From: Actinocrinis sp035653575
Lineage (GTDB): Bacteria; Actinomycetota; Actinomycetes; Streptomycetales; Catenulisporaceae
Direction of reading: 5' to 3'
Assembly: GCF_035653575.1 (NCBI RefSeq)
Contig: NZ_DASRBQ010000027.1
Span: 27,287 to 91,286, forward strand
DNA length: 64,000 nucleotides
Under the pieces are notes generated by a model. It was not told the DNA's origin, made no database searches, and saw nothing but the letters and a program-made list of their open reading frames with translations. Made by a program: the position numbers and the translations under genes. Below, piece by piece: positions 40,153-48,292 of this stretch (the first letter of the stretch is position 1; each line of letters starts with the position of its first letter).

Positions 40153-41217
40153 ATGTCACCCACAACTTCCAGCCCGGCGATCACGGCGAGCGGGCTGCGC
40201 AAATGCTTCGGCGACAAGGTCGTGCTCGACGGCATCGACCTGAGCGTCGCCGAGGGAACGGTCTTCAGCCTGCTCGGCCCGAACGGGGCCGGCAAGACCA
40301 CCACCGTGCACATCCTGTCCACGCTGATGCGGGCCGACGGCGGCGAGGCGCGGGTCATGGGGCGCGACCCGGCCCGCGACCCCGACGCCGTGCGCGCGGT
40401 GATCGGCGTCACCGGCCAGTTCTCCGCCGTGGACGGCCTGCTCACCGGCCGGGAGAACCTGCAGCTGATGGCCGACCTGCGCCACCTGCCGCGCGCGGAA
40501 GGCCGCCGCCGCGCCGCCGAACTGCTCGCCGAGTTCGAGCTGGCCGACGCGGCCGACAAGCGGGCGGCGACCTACTCAGGCGGCATGCGCCGCCGGCTCG
40601 ACCTGGCGATGACGCTGGTGGGCGACCCGCGGGTGATCTTCCTCGACGAGCCGACCACCGGACTCGACCCGCGCAGCCGCCGCACCATGTGGCAGATCGT
40701 CCGGAGCCTGGTCGGCCGCGGCGTCACCATCTTCCTGACCACCCAGTACCTCGACGAGGCCGACGAACTGGCCGACCGGATCGCCGTGCTGGACCAGGGC
40801 CGCATCGTGGCGACCGGAACCCCGGCCGAGCTCAAGCGCCGCGTCCCGGGCGGTCACGTCCGGCTCCAGTTCGCCGACGCCGCCGCCCTGACGGCGGCCG
40901 AACGCCTCCTCGACGGCGCCGCGCGGGGCGACGGCCTGTCGCTGAACGTGCCCGGCGACGCCGGGATCCACGCGCTGCGCGCCCTGCTCACCCGGCTCGA
41001 CGACGCGGGGATCGAGGCCGAAACGCTGTCCGTGCACACCCCGGACCTCGACGACGTCTTCTTCGCCCTGACCGGCCGCCCGGCCGCCGACACCGCGTCC
41101 GCTGACCACAACACATCCACCAACGACGCAGCACCCACCAACAACACGGCACCCACCAACAACACGGCACCCACCTCGAACGAGAACGCGTCCGAGCAGA
41201 AGGAGTCTGTCCGATGA
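40153..41217 (+). CDS. DrrA-like ABC exporter ATP-binding protein
   Basis: A 354-residue ATPase of the daunorubicin-resistance (DrrA) group. Walker A is GPNGAGKTTT, the signature YSGGMRRRLDLAMTL, Walker B VIFLDEPTTGLDPRSRR, and the C-terminal domain ends in ETLSVHTPDLDDVFFALTGR. It energises export of a hydrophobic compound with the next gene. A low-complexity tail (repeated APTNNT) comes from an 18-base tandem repeat. The stop overlaps the permease start (ATGA). GGAGGGAGCGCG precedes ATG 40153. Phased direct repeats upstream may be a SARP site. Confidence 0.9.
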   Translation: MSPTTSSPAITASGLRKCFGDKVVLDGIDLSVAEGTVFSLLGPNGAGKTTTVHILSTLMRADGGEARVMGRDPARDPDAVRAVIGVTGQFSAVDGLLTGRENLQLMADLRHLPRAEGRRRAAELLAEFELADAADKRAATYSGGMRRRLDLAMTLVGDPRVIFLDEPTTGLDPRSRRTMWQIVRSLVGRGVTIFLTTQYLDEADELADRIAVLDQGRIVATGTPAELKRRVPGGHVRLQFADAAALTAAERLLDGAARGDGLSLNVPGDAGIHALRALLTRLDDAGIEAETLSVHTPDLDDVFFALTGRPAADTASADHNTSTNDAAPTNNTAPTNNTAPTSNENASEQKESVR

Positions 41218-42002
41218 GCACCCTTACTTACACCGCCCGCGACTCGGCAACGATGCTCAAGCGCAATCTGCGGTATTCCGTGCGCTACCCCGTGACCATC
41301 ATCGTGGCGCTGGCGATCCCCGCCCTGCTGTTGCTGCTCTTCGTCGGGGTCTTCGGCGGCGCGCTCGGGGCCGGCCTCGGAGCGGCGCCACCGGGCGGCA
41401 AGTACATCGACTACGTCGTGCCCGGCATCCTGCTGATGAGCATCGGCTACGGAGCCTCCTCCACGACGCTGGCCGTGAACCGGGACATGACCGAGGGCAT
41501 CATCGCCCGCTTCCGCACCATGGCCATCTCCCGCAGCTCGGTCCTGACCGGGCACGTCGTCGCCGCGCTGATCCGCACCGTCGCGAGCTGCGTCCTGCTG
41601 ATCGGAGTCGCGCTGCTGATGGGCTACCGCTCCAGCGCGGACGCCGGCCGGTGGCTCGCGGCCGCGGGCCTGGTCGCGCTGCTCGCGTTCGCGCTCAGCT
41701 GGCTCGCGGTCGCGATCGGCCTGGCCGCCCCGACCGCCGAGGGCACCAGCGGCTTCACGCTCATCGTGCAGTTGCTGCCGTTCATCAGCAGCGCCTTCGT
41801 CCCGACCGGCACCATGTCGGGCCCGGTGCGCTGGTTCGCGCACAACCAGCCGTTCACCCCGGTCATCGACACCCTGCGCGGGCTGCTGACCGGCACGCCG
41901 ATCGGGCACAGCGGCATCATCGCGGTCGCCTGGTGCGTCGGACTCGCAGTGCTCGGATACTTCTGGGCGGGCGCGCTGTTCAGGAAGGGCGCGGTCCGGT
42001 GA
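41214..42002 (+). CDS. DrrB-like ABC-2 type permease
   Basis: A 262-residue membrane protein with six helices of the ABC-2 family. SATMLKRNLRYSVRYPVTIIVALAIPALLLLLFVGVFGG opens it, YVVPGILLMSIGYGASSTTLAVNRDMTEGIIARFRTMAISR is the conserved coupling region, and PVRWFAHNQPFTPVIDTLRGLLTG is the late loop. It forms the exporter with the preceding ATPase. Its last 23 bases overlap the 3' end of the opposite-strand SARP gene, an unusual convergent coding overlap. Confidence 0.9.
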   Translation: MSTLTYTARDSATMLKRNLRYSVRYPVTIIVALAIPALLLLLFVGVFGGALGAGLGAAPPGGKYIDYVVPGILLMSIGYGASSTTLAVNRDMTEGIIARFRTMAISRSSVLTGHVVAALIRTVASCVLLIGVALLMGYRSSADAGRWLAAAGLVALLAFALSWLAVAIGLAAPTAEGTSGFTLIVQLLPFISSAFVPTGTMSGPVRWFAHNQPFTPVIDTLRGLLTGTPIGHSGIIAVAWCVGLAVLGYFWAGALFRKGAVR

Positions 42003-45000
42003 ACTGATCCCGTGCCCGCACGGCCGCGGCCGCGGCCGCACGCAGGGCGTCGGCGTCAAGGCCGGCGCACGCCGAGACCGCTTCGGCGTACGCCGGCTGG
42101 TCTGCTTCTTCAGCCAGTCGGCGAATCCGGTCGTTCGGCGTCGCCGACTGCACGTGGAAACGTTCCGCCAGGGCGACCATCCGAGCGCCCGACCTGGTGG
42201 CGCGCGGGTCACCGGTCCGCCGGCCGCGGTCGAGATCCAGCAGGGCGAGGGCGAGCAGCTGCCGGCCGCACAACGGAAAGTCCGAGTACGACATCGCCGA
42301 GCCTTCGACGGCGTCAAGGATCAGTTTCACGGCGGCTCGCGGAACGCGGCCGGCGAGCTGCCCGATCAGCGCGAGCTGTCCTTCCTGCGCGTGCGCGACC
42401 ACGGCCATCGCCTCGACGTCGAGAGTCCAGGTCTGCGTGTGAACCAGCTCGCGGGTGCGGGCTTGGACCTGCGGCTCCCGCAGCGCGTCGACGGCCTGGC
42501 GCCACAGGCGCAGTCCGGCCTCGGTTTCGCCGCGGGCCAGCAGGATCTGCGCCCGGGCCACGATGCCGAACATCGGCAGCCCGGCGCCCTCGTCCCCGTC
42601 TTCGCGCAGGGTCAGCTCCAGCCAACGCTCTGCCTCGTCGAGGGCGTTGCGCTGCAGATTGACGAACACCATCGCGCTGCGGATCCGGGAGGCGCTGGAT
42701 CCGGTCTGGAACGCGTTGAGCTCCGGGAGTTCGTCCACCATCGAGAGCGTCGCCGCGAAATGTTCGTGCGCCTCGTCGCCGCGGCCCAGATCCATGCACA
42801 GCTCGCCGATCCGGCTGTGCGTCGCCAACCGGAACCACGGGAACTGCTTCTCGTAGCCGTCGAATGCGGTCAGTGTCCGCCGCGCCGCCTTCAGCGCGCT
42901 TTCCGGATCGTTGACGGTTTGGTACACGAAGCTGGCCACGGAGTTCGCCATCGCGTTCAGCAGCGGCTCGTCGCTGTCGCACAGCAGCCGAAGTGTCGGG
43001 AGCAACTCGCCGCGCGACTCGGCGAGGGCGGTGAGCACGGCCGCGATCGCCCGCGCCGGCGTGTCGGGCGGGGCTGCGGGCAGCCGCCGCAGGCCCACCA
43101 GAATGCGGGTCGCGGCGGGATGCTGGAGAATCAGGGCGCTGACGGCACCGAGCGCCGTGGCGGTCCGGCCGAGCTCGACCAGATCCGGTTCTAGCCGCAG
43201 GTGCGAGAGAAGCCCCGCGCTCTGCCCGATCAGCGCGGCCAGGCGCGCGAAGTCGGCCTCGAACATCCGCAGCGCGCTGAGCACGGAGAAAGCCGCCGCG
43301 ACGGACGCGCCGTCGCCGCGCTCGATCCCGAGCCGCAGCGCCAGCAGCAGGTTCTCCTGCTCGTCCCTGGCCCGCGTCGCCGAGGTGACCATGTCCGGCC
43401 CGAGGATCGACTCATGGTGCGCCTTGCCGAAATCGCGGGCCCAGGCGAGGAACCGGCTCACTACCAGGTCGTTCTCGCCGGCCTCCCGGCAGCGTGCCGC
43501 ACTGTATTCGCGGACGGATTCAAGCATCCGGAAACGCGTTCCCGACGCGGCATCCGCTGTCTGGAGCAGCGATTGGCCGACCAGCTGCTCCAGGACGGAC
43601 AGCACGTCTACGTCGTCTGCAATGGCTACATCGTCCACGACGGCTACGTCGCCCCCGCCCAGCAGGTACTGCGCCGCGTCGACCGTGAATCCGCCCGGGA
43701 AGACCGACAAGGCGCGCATCGCCGCCTGGCCGTCCGGCGCGAGCAGGTGCCAGCTCCAGTCGACGACCGCGTGCAGGGTGCGATGCCGCTCCGGGGCGTC
43801 ACGCGCGGATCCGCGCAGCAAGGCGAACCGGTCGTCCAGGCGCCGGGCGATTTCGGCCACCGACATCACCCGCACCCGAGCCGCCGCCAGCTCCACCGCC
43901 AGCGGCAGCCCGTCAAGCCGGCCGCACAGCTCTCGCACCGTCTCCTCGGGCAGATCGGCCCCAGGTCGCGCGGCGCTGGCCCGCTGCCGGAACAGCTCCA
44001 CGCTGGTCACCAGGTTGAGCTCGGGCAGCAGGTACACGGACTCTGACGAAAGTCCGAGCGGCGCTCGGCTGGTCGTCAGGATCCGCAGATCCCGGCTCAT
44101 CGCCACCAGGTCGCGCACCAACTCCGCGGCGCCGTGGATGACGTGTTCGCAGTTGTCCAGAACCAGCAGCACCGGTCCGGGGCCGAGCGCGGCCACGATG
44201 CCGGCGACCGCGTCCGTCGACCCGCCGTAGCCGCCCACCGGCGCGCGCCCGCTCTCGCCGGCGCCGAGAGCGGATGAGACCTCGTCGATGACGTCGCCGT
44301 CCGCGGTGACCCCGGCGAGTGGGACCAGGTGGACAACGCGCTGCGGGGCTCGGGAGGCGACGGCGTTCGCGAGCCTGGTCTTGCCCAGGCCGCCGGGCCC
44401 GATGATCGAGACGACCCGGGAGGAGTGCAGCAGCTCGATCACCGCGGCGATGTCGCCGTCTCGGCCGAGCAGCGCGTTGGGCTCGTGCGGAATGCCGCGC
44501 CGGACGACGGGCCTTTCGCGTTCCAGCAGTTGCCGATGCGCCCGCTGCAGTTCCGCGCCGGGCTCGCTGCCCAACTGCTCGCGCAGCCCACGTCGGTAGG
44601 CGTCGTATCTGACCAGCGCCGCGGAGGGGCCAACGGTCGCAGCCTCGCACAGCAACAGCTGCGCCAAGACCTCCTCGTCGCGTGGATGGTCTCGAATCAG
44701 GACCGTGAGAACCTCGGCGGCCTCGGCGTGCCGGCCGAGGCGGGAGAGCGCCAGCGCGCGGGCTCGCACCAGAGCCGCGTACGTGGAAGCGCGCGCCGCG
44801 CGAAGCTCGGACAGCGGATCACCGAACTCGGCTGCCCCGTTCGGCGCCGCGTCCCAGAGCGCTAGACCGGCCTCGGCCCGTGCGAGCGTGCCCGCGTAGT
44901 CGCCGGCTTGGGCGCACCGCGCGGCGGCCGATGCGCGCGTGAGCACCGCGGCGGCATCGACCTGCTCGTCCGTCAGAGTGAGCCGATAGCCGACAGGTGT

Positions 45001-45234
45001 GCTGGCGATGACGTCCGGGCCCAGTTGCGCCCGCGCCCGGGAAACGAGCACCTGAAGCGCCCTCGTCGGATGCTCCGGCTGCTCCTCCGGCCACAGCCCC
45101 TCGACCAGCCGCGTCGTGCTGCAGCCCGCGCGCAGGTCGTCGGCGAGCAGCGCGAGCAGGCCGCCCAACCGGGATCCGGCGATCTCGCGTCCGCGAAACG
45201 CCACTCGCGGCAAGAGGACCAGCTCAACGCTCAC
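41980..45234 (-). CDS. SARP/AfsR-type regulator with NB-ARC ATPase domain
   Basis: A 1084-residue regulator. An OmpR-like winged helix (residues 1-90, LRAGCSTTRLVEGLWPEEQPEHPTRALQVLVSRARAQLG) and a bacterial transcriptional activator domain (95-245) form the SARP part. Walker A GPGGLGKT (279-286) and LLVLDNCEH belong to the NB-ARC domain, followed by helical TPR-like repeats. AfsR-like proteins activate pathway genes by binding direct repeats. It faces the DrrAB exporter genes and overlaps drrB at the 3' end. Direct repeats before drrA may be its site. Confidence 0.9.
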   Translation of the reverse strand: MSVELVLLPRVAFRGREIAGSRLGGLLALLADDLRAGCSTTRLVEGLWPEEQPEHPTRALQVLVSRARAQLGPDVIASTPVGYRLTLTDEQVDAAAVLTRASAAARCAQAGDYAGTLARAEAGLALWDAAPNGAAEFGDPLSELRAARASTYAALVRARALALSRLGRHAEAAEVLTVLIRDHPRDEEVLAQLLLCEAATVGPSAALVRYDAYRRGLREQLGSEPGAELQRAHRQLLERERPVVRRGIPHEPNALLGRDGDIAAVIELLHSSRVVSIIGPGGLGKTRLANAVASRAPQRVVHLVPLAGVTADGDVIDEVSSALGAGESGRAPVGGYGGSTDAVAGIVAALGPGPVLLVLDNCEHVIHGAAELVRDLVAMSRDLRILTTSRAPLGLSSESVYLLPELNLVTSVELFRQRASAARPGADLPEETVRELCGRLDGLPLAVELAAARVRVMSVAEIARRLDDRFALLRGSARDAPERHRTLHAVVDWSWHLLAPDGQAAMRALSVFPGGFTVDAAQYLLGGGDVAVVDDVAIADDVDVLSVLEQLVGQSLLQTADAASGTRFRMLESVREYSAARCREAGENDLVVSRFLAWARDFGKAHHESILGPDMVTSATRARDEQENLLLALRLGIERGDGASVAAAFSVLSALRMFEADFARLAALIGQSAGLLSHLRLEPDLVELGRTATALGAVSALILQHPAATRILVGLRRLPAAPPDTPARAIAAVLTALAESRGELLPTLRLLCDSDEPLLNAMANSVASFVYQTVNDPESALKAARRTLTAFDGYEKQFPWFRLATHSRIGELCMDLGRGDEAHEHFAATLSMVDELPELNAFQTGSSASRIRSAMVFVNLQRNALDEAERWLELTLREDGDEGAGLPMFGIVARAQILLARGETEAGLRLWRQAVDALREPQVQARTRELVHTQTWTLDVEAMAVVAHAQEGQLALIGQLAGRVPRAAVKLILDAVEGSAMSYSDFPLCGRQLLALALLDLDRGRRTGDPRATRSGARMVALAERFHVQSATPNDRIRRLAEEADQPAYAEAVSACAGLDADALRAAAAAAVRARDQFTGPRPS

Positions 45235-45387
45235 CGCAGCAGGTTAGCCGGTCGCCGCGCCGGCGATCTCAGCGTCGAGCGCTGACAGCTGCGTCGCGGC
45301 CCGGACCGCCAACGGGAACCCGCGGCCGCCGCCGGGCCGGCGGGAAAATCGCTGTCCTGCGGCCCGGGGTGATGGTAGACAACCGGG

Positions 45388-46167
45388 GTGCAAAACACTC
45401 TGGACTTCCCCGACCTGCTGCGATGGATCGACGAGCGCGCGACCGCCTTCCGCGCCGCGATCGCCGCCGCGCCCAGCCTCGACGCGCAGGTGCCCACCTG
45501 CCCCGACTGGACGCTGTTCGACTTGGCGCAGCACATCGGAGTGGGCCGCCGCGCCTGGGCCGCCACCGTCGCCGCGGGGCCCGAAGCTACCAGCAAAGCC
45601 GCGCCGCAGGACTCCACGCCCGCGCCCCGGGAGCGCGAGGCGCTGCTGGCCTGGTTGGCTGAATCGACGGGCCTGCTCCTGGAGGCGCTACGGCAGGCCG
45701 GACCGGATCGCGGCTGCTGGACGTGGTGGGGCACGTCGCAGTCGCCCAAGACCTGCGGCGCCGTCGCCCGGCACCAGCTCCAGGAAGTCGCGGTGCACAC
45801 CTACGACGCGCAGCTGACCGCGGGCGCCGCCCAGCCGCTGCCGGACGAGGTGGCGCTCGACGGCGTCGAGGACTTCCAGTTCACCTGCTGCGCGACGACG
45901 GATCCCTGGCCGCACGAACCCGCCGTCGTGGACTATCACGCGACCGAAGGCCGTTCCTGGCGTCTCTGGCTCTCCGCCGACGGCGCCCGCGCCGCCCGCC
46001 TGGCCGACCCCGGCACCGCCGCCGACCCGGCCGCTGCCCATGCCTCCGCCCAAGGCACGGCCAGCGACCTGGTTCTTTTCCTGTACGGCCGCATTCCAAC
46101 GGACGCCCTGAAGGTAGACGGCGACCGCCGCATCTTCGACCAGCTCTTCGCCTGGGAGCCGGAGTGA
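45388..46167 (+). CDS. Maleylpyruvate isomerase-family mycothiol-dependent enzyme
   Basis: A 259-residue protein of the DinB-like TIGR03083 family. VPTCPDWTLFDLAQHIGVGRRAWA, with the first His, and CGAVARHQLQEVAVHTYDAQLTAG, with HxxxEVAVHxxD, make the metal site used by mycothiol-dependent isomerases. The exact reaction is not known; most copies are labelled by fold only. GTG 45388 is preceded at 45376-45381 by TAGACA with a 6-base gap and no ribosome binding site, so it is probably leaderless. Confidence 0.85.
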   Translation: MQNTLDFPDLLRWIDERATAFRAAIAAAPSLDAQVPTCPDWTLFDLAQHIGVGRRAWAATVAAGPEATSKAAPQDSTPAPREREALLAWLAESTGLLLEALRQAGPDRGCWTWWGTSQSPKTCGAVARHQLQEVAVHTYDAQLTAGAAQPLPDEVALDGVEDFQFTCCATTDPWPHEPAVVDYHATEGRSWRLWLSADGARAARLADPGTAADPAAAHASAQGTASDLVLFLYGRIPTDALKVDGDRRIFDQLFAWEPE

Positions 46168-46174
46168 GCATCGC

Positions 46175-46942
46175 TTAGGGCAGACGAACTCCGGTCAGCT
46201 GAGCGAGCTCGAGCAGCAGCCGGTCCTGGAAGTCCTCGTCGGCTGCGGCCGGCGCCGGGTCCTGGCGGCGCTGGTGGAACCAGTAGCCGCCGCTGACCTT
46301 CGCGTCGGGATCCTCGCTGGTGGCGAGCCATTCCTGAGTGCGGTGACCGAGTTCGAGGTCGTCCGGCGCCCCGCGGCCGCCCATCTTCGTCGGCACCCAC
46401 CCGGGGTCGACCGCGTTGCTGAACACTTCAGGCCAGCGGCGCGCGACAGCGAGCGCGAGCGCGGTGACGAACAGTTTGCTGTCCGAGTAGGCCTGCATCC
46501 AACTCCAGCGCCGCGCGGTCCAGTCGAGGTCACGCAGCGAGGCGTCACCACCGCGGTGCATGCCGCTGCTGAGGTAGACCAGCCGCGCCGGGCGGCGGAT
46601 GGACGCGGTGAGTATGTACGGTGCGAGGACGTTGACGGCGAGGGTCTGCGCGTGTCCGTCCGCGGTGGCGACGCGTCTAGAGCTGGTATAGACGCCGGCA
46701 TTGTGAATGACCGCGTCCATCGGCCCGACAGCGTTGACCTGGTCGGCGACCTCGCGGGTCTCGCGCGCGCTGGAGAGGTCGCCGACGACCACGGCGGCCG
46801 CGCGCTTCGCCAGCTCGCCGAAGTCACCGGCCCGGGCGGTGCTGCGGGCGTGCAGCACCACCTCGTGCCCGGCCTCGATCAGAGTGCTGGCGGCGGCGCG
46901 GCCGAGCCCGTCGACGGAGCCGGTGATGAAGACGCGCATCAT
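46175..46942 (-). CDS. Short-chain dehydrogenase/reductase
   Basis: A 255-residue SDR. RVFITGSVDGLGRAAASTLIEAGHEVVLHARS is the cofactor region, NAG is in VIHNAGVYTSS, and the Ser/Tyr/Lys set lies in LVYLSSGMHRGG and YSDSKLF. It resembles retinol dehydrogenase- or WW-domain oxidoreductase-like bacterial SDRs. The substrate is unknown. It lies 118 bases after the zinc alcohol dehydrogenase on the same strand and may be cotranscribed. The start may be ATG 46942 or 46939. Confidence 0.85.
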   Translation of the reverse strand: MMRVFITGSVDGLGRAAASTLIEAGHEVVLHARSTARAGDFGELAKRAAAVVVGDLSSARETREVADQVNAVGPMDAVIHNAGVYTSSRRVATADGHAQTLAVNVLAPYILTASIRRPARLVYLSSGMHRGGDASLRDLDWTARRWSWMQAYSDSKLFVTALALAVARRWPEVFSNAVDPGWVPTKMGGRGAPDDLELGHRTQEWLATSEDPDAKVSGGYWFHQRRQDPAPAAADEDFQDRLLLELAQLTGVRLP

Positions 46943-47060
46943 GATCCGTATTCATCGTCGGTGACGTGCTCGCCCCAGACGGTCTCCGCACCGGCGTCAG
47001 GGCCGGGACCCTCCCAGATCGCGAGGCGAGTCATGAGGTTCTGGGGCACCGCGTTGCCGC

Positions 47061-48077
47061 TCACGGACGCAGCAGCGCCTTGATGGCCCGGCGCTCGTCC
47101 ATGGCGCGGTACGCCTCGGCGGCCTCGTCGAGCGGGACTTCGAGGTCGAAGACCCTGCCCGGCTCGATGGACCGCCTCCAGATCAGGTCGATCAGCTCGG
47201 GCAGGTAAGCGCGCACCGGAGCCGGCCCGCCGTGCAGGTGCACGTGGGAGTAGAACAGCTCCCGGCCATCGAGCGCGACGTCGTGGGAGACGCCCACGTA
47301 CCCGACGTGCCCGCCCGCCCGGGTGGAGCGGATGGCCTGCATCATCGACTCCTGCGTGCCGACCGCCTCGATCAGCGAGTGTGCGCCAAGCCCGCCGGTC
47401 AGCTCCTTGATCCGCGCCACGCCATCGTCGCCGCGCTCGGTGACGATGTCGGTGGCGCCGAACTCGAGGGCGAGCTTCTGCCGGGGCGCGTGCCGGCTCA
47501 TCGCGATGACCCGCTCGGCCCCGAGCTGCCGGGCGGCCAGCACCCCGAGCAGCCCGACCGCGCCGTCGCCGACGACCGCTACCGTCTTTCCGGGACCGGC
47601 CTGCGCGGCGACCGCGGCGAACCAGCCGGTGCCCAGCACGTCGGAGGCGGCCAGGAAGCTGGGGACCAGGTCGGCGTCGGGGACCTCGGGCGTGGCCACC
47701 AGGGTGCCGTCGGCTAGCGGCACGCGCAGGTACTGCGCCTGCGCCCCGCGGACCGGTTCGCGGTGTACGCAGGAGGTCTGGTATCCGGCCTGGCAGATCT
47801 CGCAGGTGTTGTCCGAGGCGAAGAACGAGCCGACCACGAACTGTCCGGGACTGACATTCCTGACCTCGTCGCCCACCTCCTCGACGATGCCGGCGTATTC
47901 GTGGCCCATTGGGGTGGGCTGGGTCACCTGATCGGACCCGCGATACGGCCACAGGTCCGAGCCGCACACACAAGTCGCCGAAAGGCGGATGATCGCATCG
48001 GTCGGGGCGGTAATCGCAGGATCCTTGAGGTCCTCGACGCTCACGTCACCAGGTGCGTGCATCACGACGCCGCGCAT
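47061..48077 (-). CDS. Zinc-dependent alcohol dehydrogenase
   Basis: A 338-residue medium-chain dehydrogenase. The catalytic zinc ligands are in ATCVCGSDLWPYRG and PMGHEYAGIVEEVGDEV; the structural zinc lobe is reduced to CEICQAGYQTSC. The NAD(P) motif is VAVVGDGAVGLLGVLAARQLGAERVIAMSRH, where Arg and His favour NADP. It resembles Tdh/glutathione-independent aldehyde-type enzymes, and the substrate cannot be fixed. GGAGG lies seven bases before ATG 48077. Confidence 0.88.
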   Translation of the reverse strand: MRGVVMHAPGDVSVEDLKDPAITAPTDAIIRLSATCVCGSDLWPYRGSDQVTQPTPMGHEYAGIVEEVGDEVRNVSPGQFVVGSFFASDNTCEICQAGYQTSCVHREPVRGAQAQYLRVPLADGTLVATPEVPDADLVPSFLAASDVLGTGWFAAVAAQAGPGKTVAVVGDGAVGLLGVLAARQLGAERVIAMSRHAPRQKLALEFGATDIVTERGDDGVARIKELTGGLGAHSLIEAVGTQESMMQAIRSTRAGGHVGYVGVSHDVALDGRELFYSHVHLHGGPAPVRAYLPELIDLIWRRSIEPGRVFDLEVPLDEAAEAYRAMDERRAIKALLRP

Positions 48078-48292
48078 AGTCGTCCTCCATATGTCTTGAG
48101 CGGTCCACCCTTACCCAGAAAACCCGCTTCATCGCCGGACAGGGAGTCTCTGATGAAAGGTGTACTGGCAGGGCATCCCTGACGCGACGCGGGCGGCGTA
48201 CGGTCGGGCGCCGCGCGTATCGCCCAGCTGGCCGACCAGTCGGCCGGCCAGCTGGGCAAGCAGCCGACCGACCGGCCGGCTGGGCGGCGTGA

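Noticed and set aside
40153..45234. Antibiotic biosynthetic gene cluster suggested by DrrAB exporter and SARP
   Set aside because: No polyketide synthase, NRPS, terpene or RiPP core genes are in the window; only export and regulatory genes are present.
46939..47973. Overlapping minus-strand frame within the alcohol dehydrogenase
   Set aside because: It has low-complexity Arg/Ala composition and no domain; it is a shadow of the dehydrogenase.
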